64,000 bases of DNA from Saccharothrix algeriensis (lineage in GTDB: Bacteria; Actinomycetota; Actinomycetes; Mycobacteriales; Pseudonocardiaceae): NCBI RefSeq assembly GCF_016907655.1, contig NZ_JAFBCL010000001.1:2886001-2950000 (forward strand). The letters are read 5' to 3'. Made by a program: the position numbers and the translations under genes. The notes under the pieces were generated by a model. The model was not told the origin of the DNA. It was given only the letters and a program-made list of their open reading frames with translations, and made no database searches. Every line of letters starts with the position of its first letter. The first letter of the stretch is position 1. Of the stretch, positions 18,374 to 27,146 are shown piece by piece.

Positions 18374-19366
18374 GTGACGGCCACGCTCGACCGCGTGGAC
18401 GCGGCGCGGACCGCCCCCGCCAGGGGGCGGTCCCGCGCCCGCGCCCGCCACCGGCTGACCGTGCTGGCGCTGATGGCGCCGGCGGCCGTCGGGTTCACCG
18501 CCTTCTTCGGCTACCCGCTGGTCGCGACGGTCGTGTTCTCGTTCACGGACTACGACCTGATCAACCCGCCGGAGTGGGTCGGGTTCGCGAACTACGCCTA
18601 CATGCTCCGGGACGAGCTGTTCCTCACGGCGGTCTACAACACGCTGTGGTTCGTGGTCGCCCTGACCGTCCTGCGGGTGGTGTTCGCGCTGGGCGTGGCG
18701 TCGGTGGTCGCGCGGCTGAAGTCGGGCGTCGGGCTGGTGCGGACGCTGTGCTACCTGCCCTCGCTCGCGCCGCCGGTGGCGGCGACCCTGGTGTTCTTCC
18801 TGGTGCTGCGGCCCAACGAGGGCCCGCTGGACAAGCTGCTGGGCTGGTTCGGCGTCGAGAGCCCGCTGTGGTTCGCCGACCCGGCGTGGTCCAAGCCCGG
18901 CATCGCCGCGGTGATGCTGTGGGTGTCCGGCGACCTGATGATCATCATCCTGGCGGCGATCCTGGACGTGCCGCAGGAGCAGTACGAGGCGGCCGAGCTG
19001 GACGGCGCGGGCGTCGTGCGGCGGTGGTGGCACATCACCCTGCCGACGATCTCGCCGGTGCTGCTGTTCGGCGTGGTCAACTCGATCATCGTCGCGCTGC
19101 AGCTGTTCACGCAGGCGGTGGTGGCGGGCTCGGCGGCCAGCGGCGCGGCCGACATCACGGGCAACACCCGGTACCTCGGGTTCCCGGAGAACTCGACGCT
19201 GACGTTCCCGGTGTGGCTGTACACGCAGGGCTTCCGGTACTTCGACATGGGTTACGCCTCGGCGATGGCGACCGTGCTGTTCGTGATCTCGTTCGCCGCC
19301 ACGGCGCTGCTCGTGCAGCGGATGCGCAAGGCCACGCACCAGGAGGAAGGGGGACCGGGCGCATGA
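18374..19366 (+). CDS. csnF: Sugar ABC transporter permease (CsnF-like)
   Basis: MalF-type permease, 330 aa, six predicted helices after an Arg-rich cytoplasmic tail. EAA loop is YEAAELDGAGVVRRW. GTG start 2 nt after the csnE stop; the end overlaps csnG (ATGA). Together with CsnG it forms the channel of a transporter without its own ATPase. Confidence 0.78.
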   Translation: MTATLDRVDAARTAPARGRSRARARHRLTVLALMAPAAVGFTAFFGYPLVATVVFSFTDYDLINPPEWVGFANYAYMLRDELFLTAVYNTLWFVVALTVLRVVFALGVASVVARLKSGVGLVRTLCYLPSLAPPVAATLVFFLVLRPNEGPLDKLLGWFGVESPLWFADPAWSKPGIAAVMLWVSGDLMIIILAAILDVPQEQYEAAELDGAGVVRRWWHITLPTISPVLLFGVVNSIIVALQLFTQAVVAGSAASGAADITGNTRYLGFPENSTLTFPVWLYTQGFRYFDMGYASAMATVLFVISFAATALLVQRMRKATHQEEGGPGA

Positions 19367-20247
19367 GCACGGCGACGTTGACCGACACCGGGCGCCGCCC
19401 GGAACCCGACCGCAGGCCCCGCAACCCGCGGGCGGTCCTGGACTGGGTCGCCGTGCACAGCATCGGCCTTGCGCTGGCGCTGATGTTCGCGCTGCCCATC
19501 GTGTTCGTGTTCCTCACCGCCGTGATGTCCGACGGCCAGGCGTTCACCCCGGACCTGTGGCCGCGCGAGTGGCACTGGGGCAACTTCCTGGAGGTCTTCG
19601 ACAAGGCCCCGCTGCTGAAGTACCTCGGCAACAGCCTGCTGTACTCGCTGCTGGCCACGGCCGGGATGCTGCTGTCCTCCATCCCGGCGGCGTACGCGCT
19701 GGCCAGGCTGAAGTGGCGGGGGCGCAACGCGGCCTTCCTGCTCGTGGTGGGCGCGATGATGCTGCCGCCGCAGGTGGTCGCCGTGCCGCTGTACGACATG
19801 TGGTCGAGCCTCGGCCTGACCGGCACCCTGTGGCCGCTGATCGCGCCCTACTTCCTGTTCGACGCGTTCAGCATCTTCCTGCTGCGCCAGTTCATCGTCA
19901 CCATCCCGCAGTCCTACGTGGACGCCGCCCGGGTGGACGGCTGCTCGGAGTTCCAGGCCCTGGTGCGGATCGTCGTGCCGATGGCCCGGCCGGGCATCGC
20001 GGCGACCGCGCTGTTCTGCTTCCTCTACACCTGGAACGACTACTTCGGGCCGCTGCTCTACACCGGCGAGAAGCCGGACCAGTGGACGCTGTCGCTGGCC
20101 CTGTCGTCGTTCAAGGGCCTGCACCACGTGCAGTGGAACCTCGCGATGGCCGTGACGCTGCTGACCATGGTCCCGGCCGTGGTGCTGTTCGCCTTCGCCC
20201 AGCGCTCGTTCGTCAAGGGCATCACATTCACTGGAGTCAAAGGATGA
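19363..20247 (+). CDS. csnG: Sugar ABC transporter permease (CsnG-like)
   Basis: MalG-type permease, 294 aa; first helix about residues 28-50, EAA loop DAARVDGCSEFQAL, C-terminus KGITFTGVKG. ATG overlaps the csnF stop, and its own stop overlaps csnH, so translation of the operon is tightly coupled. Confidence 0.78.
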   Translation: MSTATLTDTGRRPEPDRRPRNPRAVLDWVAVHSIGLALALMFALPIVFVFLTAVMSDGQAFTPDLWPREWHWGNFLEVFDKAPLLKYLGNSLLYSLLATAGMLLSSIPAAYALARLKWRGRNAAFLLVVGAMMLPPQVVAVPLYDMWSSLGLTGTLWPLIAPYFLFDAFSIFLLRQFIVTIPQSYVDAARVDGCSEFQALVRIVVPMARPGIAATALFCFLYTWNDYFGPLLYTGEKPDQWTLSLALSSFKGLHHVQWNLAMAVTLLTMVPAVVLFAFAQRSFVKGITFTGVKG

Positions 20248-21509
20248 AGCTGACCGTCGTCGGGGGCGGCTCGACCTACACGCCGGAGCTGGTGGACGGG
20301 ATCGCGGGGCGGCGGACCAGCCTCGCCGTGGACGAGATCGTCCTGGTGGACCCGGACCGGCAGCGGCTGGCGGTGGTCGGCGAGTTCTCCCAGCGGCTGC
20401 TGCGGCACGCCGGCCACCACGCCGCGGTCCGCACCACCACCGACCTGGCGGAGGGCGTCGACGGCGCGTCCGCCGTCCTGCTCCAGCTCCGCGTCGGCGG
20501 CCAGCGGGCCCGCGCCCAGGACGAGACGTTCCCGCTGGCCTGCGACTGCGTGGGGCAGGAGACCACGGGCGCGGGTGGCCTCGCGAAGGCGCTGCGGACC
20601 GTGCCGGTGGTGCTGGACATCGCCGAGCAGGTGCGGCGGATCGCGGGCGAGGACACCTGGATCGTCAACTTCACCAACCCCGTCGGCATCGTGACGCGCG
20701 CGCTGCTCGAAGCCGGGCACCGCGCGGTCGGCCTGTGCAACGTCGCCATCACGTTCCAGCGCTGGACCTCCGCGCTGCTGGGCGTCGAGCCGGAGACGGT
20801 GCGGCTGGGGCACGTCGGGCTCAACCACCTCACGTGGGAGCGCGGCGTCTTCGTCGACGGCGTCGACCGCCTGCCGGAACTGCTCGACCGCCACGGTGAC
20901 GCCCTCGCCGGGCACATCGGGCTGCCGGCGGACCTCATGCGCCGGCTCGGCATGGTCCCGTCGTACTACCTGAAGTACTTCTACGACCACGACGGCGTCG
21001 TCGCCGAGCAGAAGACCAGCCCGCCGCGCGCGGAAGTCGTCGCGGCGGTGGAGAAGGAGCTGCTGGACCTGTACCGCGACGTCGAGGTGGTCACCAAGCC
21101 CGAGCAGCTCGCCCAGCGCGGCGGCGCCTACTACTCCGAGGCGGCCGTGCAGCTGGTGCACGCGCTGACCGGCGGCGCGGGCGCGGAGCAGCACGTGGTG
21201 AACGTGCGCAACGGCCGCACGCTGCCGTTCCTGCCCGAGGACGCCGTCATCGAGGTGCCCGCGTCGGTCTCGCGCCAGGGCGCGAGCCCGCTGCCGGTCG
21301 AGCCGCTGCCGCCGTCGATCTCGGGGCTGATCTCGCACGTCACCGCCTACGAGCACCTGGCCCTGGACGCCGCCGTGCGCGGCGGGCGGGACCGGGTCGC
21401 GGACGCGCTGCTGGCGCACCCGCTGGTCGGGCAGCACGCGATCGCCGACCGGCTGGCCGACGAGCTGGTGGCGCGCAACCGCGACTTCCTGCCCTGGGCG
21501 GCCCGATGA
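20244..21509 (+). CDS. csnH: GH4 glycosidase, 6-phospho-beta-glucosidase type (CsnH-like)
   Basis: Family-4 glycoside hydrolase, 421 aa, using NAD+ and a divalent metal. N-terminal Rossmann motif VGGGSTYTPEL, then NFTNPVG, the metal-site Cys in GLCNVAI and His in GLNHLTW. GH4 enzymes cleave by oxidation-elimination and usually act on 6-phosphorylated disaccharides. In the csn context it would split imported (possibly phosphorylated) chitosan oligomers. ATGA overlap with csnG and csnK. Confidence 0.85.
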   Translation: MKLTVVGGGSTYTPELVDGIAGRRTSLAVDEIVLVDPDRQRLAVVGEFSQRLLRHAGHHAAVRTTTDLAEGVDGASAVLLQLRVGGQRARAQDETFPLACDCVGQETTGAGGLAKALRTVPVVLDIAEQVRRIAGEDTWIVNFTNPVGIVTRALLEAGHRAVGLCNVAITFQRWTSALLGVEPETVRLGHVGLNHLTWERGVFVDGVDRLPELLDRHGDALAGHIGLPADLMRRLGMVPSYYLKYFYDHDGVVAEQKTSPPRAEVVAAVEKELLDLYRDVEVVTKPEQLAQRGGAYYSEAAVQLVHALTGGAGAEQHVVNVRNGRTLPFLPEDAVIEVPASVSRQGASPLPVEPLPPSISGLISHVTAYEHLALDAAVRGGRDRVADALLAHPLVGQHAIADRLADELVARNRDFLPWAAR

Positions 21510-22510
21510 CCGACCGGGTGCTGGCCATCGACGGCGGCAACAGCAAGACGGCGGTGGCGCTGGTCGACGTGGCGGGGCGGGTCCTCGCCCAGGTCCGCGG
21601 CCCCGGCGCGTCGCCGCAGAACGTGGGGCTGGCGCGCAGCCTGGAGGTGTTCGAGGGGCTGGTCCGCGCGGCGGCCCGCCAGGCCGGGCTGCCCGACGAC
21701 GAGCGCGTCGCCGCGCACACCGCCGCCTACCTCGCGGGCGCCGACCTGCCGAAGGAGGAGCGGGACCTGCGCGCGGCCATCGAGCGGCGCGGCTGGTCGG
21801 GCAGCACCGTCGTCGGCAACGACACGTTCGCCCTGCTGCGCGCGGGCACGTCCGACGGCATCGGCGTGGCCGTGGTGTGCGGCGCGGGCATCAACTGCGT
21901 GGCCGTCGCGCGCGACGGCCGCACCCACCGCTTCCCCGCGCTGGGCCGGATCTCCGGCGACTGGGGCGGCGGCGGGCACATCGGCGGCGAGGCGCTGTGG
22001 CTGGCCGTGCGGGCGGAGGACGGGCGGGGCGAGCCGACCGCGCTGCTGCCCGCGCTCATCGACCACTACGGGACCCGGACCATGGCCGAGGCCGTGGAGC
22101 GGCTGCACTTCGAGCAGGTCGAGTTCGACCCGCACGCGCTGTGCCCGCTGCTGTTCCGGGTCGCCGCGGCCGGCGACCCGGTGGCGCGCGCGGTGGTCGA
22201 GCGGCTGGTCGAGGAGGTGGCGCTGCTCGCGTCGGTGTCGTTGCGGCGCCTGGCGCTGCTCGACGAGCAGGTGGACGTCGTGCTCGGCGGCGGCGTGCTG
22301 ACCGGCGCCCGCGACGCGGTGGTCGGCGCGGTGCGCGACCGGCTGCGGGACGCCGCCCCGCTGGCCCGGGTGCGCGTGGTCGACGTGCCGCCGGTGGTGG
22401 GCGCGGCCCTGCTGGGCCTGGACGCGCTCGGCGCGGAGCCCGGCGCGGAGCCGCGGCTGCGCGCCGCCTACGAGACCCCCGTGCCGCTGGACGTGGCGGC
22501 AGGCGGGTAG
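21506..22510 (+). CDS. csnK: BadF-type N-acetylglucosamine/glucosamine kinase (CsnK-like)
   Basis: ASKHA kinase of 334 aa, phosphate motif DGGNSKTAVALVD at residues about 7-19 and VVCGAGINCVAV as the second phosphate loop. Last gene of the csn-type operon, overlapping csnH. Expected to phosphorylate the imported amino sugar before or after GH4 cleavage; S. coelicolor CsnK is the positional counterpart. Followed by a cluster of hairpins. Confidence 0.78.
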   Translation: MTDRVLAIDGGNSKTAVALVDVAGRVLAQVRGPGASPQNVGLARSLEVFEGLVRAAARQAGLPDDERVAAHTAAYLAGADLPKEERDLRAAIERRGWSGSTVVGNDTFALLRAGTSDGIGVAVVCGAGINCVAVARDGRTHRFPALGRISGDWGGGGHIGGEALWLAVRAEDGRGEPTALLPALIDHYGTRTMAEAVERLHFEQVEFDPHALCPLLFRVAAAGDPVARAVVERLVEEVALLASVSLRRLALLDEQVDVVLGGGVLTGARDAVVGAVRDRLRDAAPLARVRVVDVPPVVGAALLGLDALGAEPGAEPRLRAAYETPVPLDVAAGG

Positions 22511-22514
22511 GACC

Positions 22515-22704
22515 CCGGTGCGGGGGAGGTCACGGCGGCGGCCCTCCCCCGCACCGGCCCAGGACACCGGTGCGCTGGAGGTTTCGGCGGCGGCCCTCCG
22601 CGCACCGGCCCGGATCCCGCTGTCCGGGGGGTGTTCGGCGGCGGCGCCACCGGACAGCGGGCCCGCCCCCGCGGCGACGTCAAGCGCCCGACGTCGCCGC
22701 GGGG
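22515..22704 (+). terminator. Four consecutive strong hairpins after csnK
   Basis: Hairpin 1: 22515-22557, 15-bp perfect stem (CCGGTGCGGGGGAGG). Hairpin 2: 22567-22608, related stem with one bulge. Hairpin 3: 22616-22661, 12-bp perfect stem (CCCGCTGTCCGG). Hairpin 4: 22667-22704, 14-bp perfect stem (CCCCGCGGCGACGT). The loops of 1-3 share CGGCGGCGGC. The first hairpin lies 4 nt after the csnK stop, so termination is the simplest role, but four in series is unusual. No gene is seen in the remaining 22705-22931. Confidence 0.75.
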
Positions 22705-22931
22705 CCGCCGCGCCCCTCGCGGCCGGCGTGATCTGCGCTGCAATCGCCCGCCTCCCCACCGTGGCCGCGACGGCCAACCCCGTAGACGAATCGCCCATTA
22801 CCGGCACTTGATCACACCGTCCGGTGTCGTTGCCGTAACACCGTTGCCAACCGACGGTGGCGCAGGGCCGACTTCGGGGGGCATGCTGTCCTGCGCGGTC
22901 ACGGGGGTGCCGCGCGAGGGGAGGGACGCGG

Positions 22932-23699
22932 ATGGACGCGTTGGACAGCTTCGTCGCCTTGGGGGACAGCTTCACCGAGGGCATGGACGACCCGGGGCCG
23001 AACGGCAGCTACCTCGGCTGGGCCGACCGGTTGGCGGGCATGATCTCGGCGCACCGGCCCGGCCTGCGCTACGCGAACTTGGCGGTGCGGGGCCGGATGC
23101 TCCAGGAGATCGTCGAGGAGCAGATCCCGCTGGCGGTGTCGCTCCGGCCGAGGCTGGCGACGTTCTGCGGCGGCGGCAACGACCTGCTGGTGCCCGGCTC
23201 GGACCCGGACGCCCTGGCCGAGGTCTACGAGATCGCGGTCGCCGACCTGCGGGCGGCCGGCAGCGAGGTGCTGATCTTCACCGGCTTCGACCCGAAGCAC
23301 ACGCCGCTCCTGCGCTCGCTGCGCGGGAAGATCGCGGTCTACAACAGCCACCTGTGGTCGGTCGCCGAGCGCTACCACTGCCGGGTGGTCGACCTGTGGT
23401 CGATGTCCGTGCTGCACGACCGCCGGGCTTGGAGCGAGGACCGCCTGCACCTGTCCCCCGAGGGCCACCGCCGGGTGGCGCTGCGGGCGGCGGAGGTCCT
23501 GGGCTTCCAGCCGGAGGACGACTGGAGCACCCCGTGGCCACCGCTGGACACCGAGGACTGGATGACCCAGCGCCGCCACGACCTGAAGTGGGCCCGCGAG
23601 CACGTGGTGCCGTGGATCGCGAGGCAGCTGCGCGGCGAGTCGATGGGCGACGGCGTGGCCCCGAAGCGCCCGGAACTCCTCCCCCTCCACTCCGACTGA
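22932..23699 (+). CDS. SGNH/GDSL hydrolase family protein
   Basis: Cytoplasmic SGNH-fold esterase or lipase-like protein, 255 aa. Block I ALGDSFTEG carries the nucleophile Ser near residue 14; GGGNDLL is block III and DRLHLSPEGH is block V with the catalytic Asp/His. No signal peptide. ATG preceded by GAGGGGAGGGA. Substrate unknown. It is followed after 18 nt by the first of two long repeat hairpins. Confidence 0.88.
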   Translation: MDALDSFVALGDSFTEGMDDPGPNGSYLGWADRLAGMISAHRPGLRYANLAVRGRMLQEIVEEQIPLAVSLRPRLATFCGGGNDLLVPGSDPDALAEVYEIAVADLRAAGSEVLIFTGFDPKHTPLLRSLRGKIAVYNSHLWSVAERYHCRVVDLWSMSVLHDRRAWSEDRLHLSPEGHRRVALRAAEVLGFQPEDDWSTPWPPLDTEDWMTQRRHDLKWAREHVVPWIARQLRGESMGDGVAPKRPELLPLHSD

Positions 23700-23717
23700 C
23701 CACACCCGCGAGGTCGC

Positions 23718-23790
23718 GTCGGTGCGTTGCGCCCGGGTTTACTGCGATCACGCTTTTCGATCGCAGTAAACCCGCGCGCAACGCACCGAC
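23718..23790 (+). repeat. Long-hairpin repeat, type 1, copy 1
   Basis: Two 32-nt arms (23718-23749 and 23759-23790) pair with a single C:C mismatch at arm position 16 around the 9-nt loop ACGCTTTTC. The lower stem uses GTCGGTGCGTT and the upper stem GGTTTACTGCGATC. It starts 18 nt after the SGNH stop. The flank to the right holds a GCCGCCGCCTGCGAAGCAGC segment shared with the 32.7-kb copies. Confidence 0.88.
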
Positions 23791-23864
23791 TACCAGGCGG
23801 CCTCGCCGCCGCCTGCGAAGCAGCGGCAATCCAACACAGCGGCAATCCAACACAGCGAGGTCGC

Positions 23865-23937
23865 GTCGGTGTGTTGCGCCCGGGTTTACTGCGATCACGC
23901 TTTTCGATCGCAGTAAACCCGCGCGCAACGCGCCGAC
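23865..23937 (+). repeat. Long-hairpin repeat, type 1, copy 2
   Basis: Arms 23865-23896 and 23906-23937, loop ACGCTTTTC, again with C:C at position 16; two other differences are G:U-compatible. Spacing to copy 1 is 147 nt, equal to the 131-nt period seen at 32.7 kb plus a 16-bp duplication of GGCAATCCAACACAGC. Confidence 0.88.
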
Positions 23938-23990
23938 TTCCAAGCGACCGAGCCGCCGCCTGCGAAGCAGCGGCAATCAGATAGAGCCAA

Positions 23991-24071
23991 CCGGCCGGCA
24001 CTCTCCCCCGAATGCCGGCCGGCCGGCGGTTGGGTGGCTTCCCCCCTGGCGTCCCCCTCCAAGAGCCACCC
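23991..24071 (-). terminator. Paired hairpins downstream of the AfsR-type gene
   Basis: Hairpin 23991-24022 has a 10-bp perfect stem CCGGCCGGCA; hairpin 24032-24071 pairs GGGTGGCT with AGCCACCC. They lie 80 nt beyond the stop of the regulator on the minus strand and could terminate it. The rest of 23700-24150 holds only the type 1 repeats. Confidence 0.55.
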
Positions 24072-24150
24072 GGCACGCCGGACCGCATCAGCGTTGATCG
24101 GCGTGCGCAACCAAGCTCCCACGATTCGCCGGTCATGTGCTAAACACCCG

Positions 24151-26964
24151 CTAAACCCCGGTGGTCAACACCTCCAGGGCCGTCCGGACCAGCAGCGCGC
24201 GCGGTGAGCCCAGCCGTTCGAACAGCCGCAGCGACTCGGCCAGTTCCGCCTGCGCCGCAACGGTTTCACCCCGGGCGGCGAGCACCGAGCCGAGCACCTG
24301 GCGGCCGAACGCCTCCTCGAACTGCATCGACCCGCCGCGCGCCAGCTCCACCGCCTGCCGGGCGTTGTCCTCGGCCTCGGCCGGCAGGCCGAGTTCGGCG
24401 TACAGCTCGGCCAGGTTGGCCACCGCCAGCACGTAGGACCGCTCGTGGCCGTGCCGCTGGTGCAGCTCCATCGCCTGGAACTGGTGCTCCACCGCCGTTT
24501 CCAGCCGGCCGAGGCGCTGCTCGACCTGCGCCAGGTTGTTCAGCACGGTCGCCTCGCCGAACGCGTCGCCGTCCCGCCGGGCCACCTCGACGGCCTCGCG
24601 GTAGTGGGCGAGCGCCTCCTCGTGGCGCCCCTCCGCCGACAGCGCGCACGCCAACTGGTCCAGCGCCAGCACCAGGTAGCGCGGCTCGCCCAGCTCCTCG
24701 GCGATGCGGTGCGCCCGCTCGGCTTCGGGCAGGGCGCCGTGCAGCACGCCGGTCCACACGTTGACGGCGTGCTTGGCGTGCAGCACCAGCAGCTCGCCGA
24801 GCGGGTCGCCGGCGGCCCGCGCGGACGCGAGGCCGAACTCGGCGATCGCCTGCCACTCGCGGCTGACCAGGCGCACCAGGCAGTACGGGTGGACCAGCCG
24901 CACCAGCTGCCAGACCTGCCGGTGCAGGCCCGCCTCCGAGCCGGCGTGGACGAGGGCGATGAGGTTGGGCCACTCCTTGTCGAACCAGGACAGCGCCTGG
25001 CCGGGGGTGGCCGGCCGGGGCGCCTTCGGCTCGCACGCCCCGAGGTCCACCCCGTCGGACGCCGGCCGGATGAGCCGGCGGGCGTGGTCGCACGCCGCCA
25101 GGTAGTGGTCCATCAGCCTGCGCAGCGCTTCCCTGCGCCGGTCGGGCCGCTCGCCGGCGAGCACCTCCCGCGCGTACAGGCGGACCAGGTCGTGCAGCAC
25201 GAACCCGCCGCGCCACAGCTCCACCAGCAGGTGGGCGTCGGCCAGGTCGGCCAACCGGCTCGCGGCGGTGCCCAGGTCGGTCCGGCACAGCGCGGCGACG
25301 GCGTGCGGGCTCACCCACCGCCCCGGCACCAGGCCCGCCGCCCGGAACGCCTCCGCCAGCTCCGGTGGCAGGTTGCGGTAGGACACCGCGAGGGCGCGCG
25401 CCACGCCGACGCCGGTGTCGGCGAGGTCCAGGGTGCGCAGCCGCGCGTCGTCGTCGGACAGCTGCGCCACCAGCGCCGCCACCGTCCACTCCGGACTGAA
25501 CACCAGCTTGGCCGCCGCGATCCGCAGCGCCAGCGGCAGGTTGCCGCACAGCTCCACCAGCGCGCGCATGGCGCCGGGCTCCTGCTCCGACAGCGGCTTG
25601 CCGACCACCTCGTCCACCAGCCGGACGGACTCGTCCTCGCGCAGCGCGTCCAGCGTCAGCATCCGCGCGCCGTTGGACACCACCAGCGGCTCCAGCCGCC
25701 GCCGCGAGGTCACCAGCACCACCGAGCCCGCGCCGGGCGGCAGCAGGGGGCGCACCTGCTCCGGGTCGCGCGCGTCGTCCAGCACCACCAGCACCCGCCG
25801 CTTGGCCAGCACCGACCGGTACAGGCCGACCCGGTCGTCCAGGTCGCGCGGCACGCCGTCGGACGGCACGCCCAGCGCCAGCAGGAACCGCCCCAGCACC
25901 TCGGCGGGCTCCAGCGGCTCGCGGTCGGGCGCGAACCCGTTGAGCGAGGCGAACAGCAGCCCGTCGGGGAACTGCTCGGCCCGGCGGCGCCCCCAGGTGA
26001 CCGCCAGCTCGCTCTTGCCGATCCCCGGCGCGCCGGTGACCACGGCCACCGTGGTCGCGTTCCGGTCGCGCCCGTCGCACAGCCGGTCCAGCCAGGCCAG
26101 CTCCTCGTCCCGGCCGATGAAGCCGCCGGCGGCGGCGGGCAGCTGCGCCGGCACGACCACCCCCGGCCGGGGCGGCGCCGGCGCCGCCGGCTCGGCCGGG
26201 CCCGGCGAGCTGAGCGCCGGGTCGTCGCGCAGCACCTGCTCGTGCAGCGCCCGCAGCTCCGGGCCGGGGTCGATGCCCAGCTCGTCCACCACCCGGCGGT
26301 GGAACCGCTGGTACGCCTCCAGCGCGTCGGCCCGCTGCCCCGACCGGTACAGCGCCCGCACCATGTGCCCGACCAGCCGCTCCCGGAACGGGAACTCGCC
26401 GACCAGCTGCCGCAGCTCCCCCACCAGCTCCAGGTGGCGGCCCAGCTCCAGCTCCGCCGCCACCCGCTCCTCCAGCGCGGCCAGCCGCAGCTCCTCCAGG
26501 TCCGTGGTGGCCGGCTCGCCCGGCACGTCGGCCAGCACCGGGCCCCGCCACAGGCCCAGCGACTCGCGCAGCAGCCGCGCCCGGATCGGCGCGGGCTTGC
26601 CGCGCGCGCCGGCCACCAGCTGCCGGGCGCGGTGGAAGTCCAGCCGCCACGGGTCGACCGCCAGCTGGTAGCCCGGCGGCGTGGTCAGGATCCGCGCCGA
26701 CCCGGTCGGGTCGGCCTGCTCCAGCATCCGCCGCAGCCGCGACACGTAGCCGTGCACGATGGTCCGGGCCGTGGCCGGCGGGTCGTCGGCCCACAGGCTG
26801 TCCACTATCTCGTCGATCGGGACCACCCGGTTCGCCTCCAGGACCAGCATCGCGAGCAGGCCGCGCATCCCCCGGCGGCCGATGACGAGCTGGCGGCCGT
26901 CGGCGAGCACCTGCAACGGCCCGAGGACGCCGAACTCCAGCCCGCTCCTGCTCCGGTCGACCAT
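24151..26964 (-). CDS. AfsR/SARP-family regulator with NB-ARC and TPR domains
   Basis: Large transcriptional activator, 937 aa. Residues about 10-100 form the OmpR-like DNA-binding domain (GRRGMRGLLAMLVLEANRVV), about 105-255 the bacterial transcriptional activation domain, about 285-560 an NB-ARC ATPase with Walker A GAPGIGKSELA and Walker B VLVVLDDARD, and about 690-930 TPR repeats. This is the AfsR architecture; such proteins switch on secondary metabolism. No biosynthetic cluster is in this window, so its target is unknown. ATG at 26964 with GGGGGAGGGGC. Divergent from the ADP-ribosylglycohydrolase gene. Confidence 0.9.
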   Translation of the reverse strand: MVDRSRSGLEFGVLGPLQVLADGRQLVIGRRGMRGLLAMLVLEANRVVPIDEIVDSLWADDPPATARTIVHGYVSRLRRMLEQADPTGSARILTTPPGYQLAVDPWRLDFHRARQLVAGARGKPAPIRARLLRESLGLWRGPVLADVPGEPATTDLEELRLAALEERVAAELELGRHLELVGELRQLVGEFPFRERLVGHMVRALYRSGQRADALEAYQRFHRRVVDELGIDPGPELRALHEQVLRDDPALSSPGPAEPAAPAPPRPGVVVPAQLPAAAGGFIGRDEELAWLDRLCDGRDRNATTVAVVTGAPGIGKSELAVTWGRRRAEQFPDGLLFASLNGFAPDREPLEPAEVLGRFLLALGVPSDGVPRDLDDRVGLYRSVLAKRRVLVVLDDARDPEQVRPLLPPGAGSVVLVTSRRRLEPLVVSNGARMLTLDALREDESVRLVDEVVGKPLSEQEPGAMRALVELCGNLPLALRIAAAKLVFSPEWTVAALVAQLSDDDARLRTLDLADTGVGVARALAVSYRNLPPELAEAFRAAGLVPGRWVSPHAVAALCRTDLGTAASRLADLADAHLLVELWRGGFVLHDLVRLYAREVLAGERPDRRREALRRLMDHYLAACDHARRLIRPASDGVDLGACEPKAPRPATPGQALSWFDKEWPNLIALVHAGSEAGLHRQVWQLVRLVHPYCLVRLVSREWQAIAEFGLASARAAGDPLGELLVLHAKHAVNVWTGVLHGALPEAERAHRIAEELGEPRYLVLALDQLACALSAEGRHEEALAHYREAVEVARRDGDAFGEATVLNNLAQVEQRLGRLETAVEHQFQAMELHQRHGHERSYVLAVANLAELYAELGLPAEAEDNARQAVELARGGSMQFEEAFGRQVLGSVLAARGETVAAQAELAESLRLFERLGSPRALLVRTALEVLTTGV

Positions 26965-27146
26965 GCCCCTCCCCCGCTTCGGTACGTGCTCGTTCGGTTC
27001 GGCTCGGTCACTGGATCAGGTGCGCCGCGTGGGCCGGTGGATACCTGTCGGTAGATGTTGTTTGCTCAACTAGCCGTGCTCCCATGACCGGACGACAGCG
27101 CGACGGCTAGGGTTTTGGCCCCGGACGACGCAGTGCAGGAGGGCAA

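Noticed and set aside
23718-23937. CRISPR-like repeat-spacer pattern in the type 1 hairpins
   Set aside because: Only two copies per locus, 131-147 nt apart, with palindromic unrelated stems; no cas gene.
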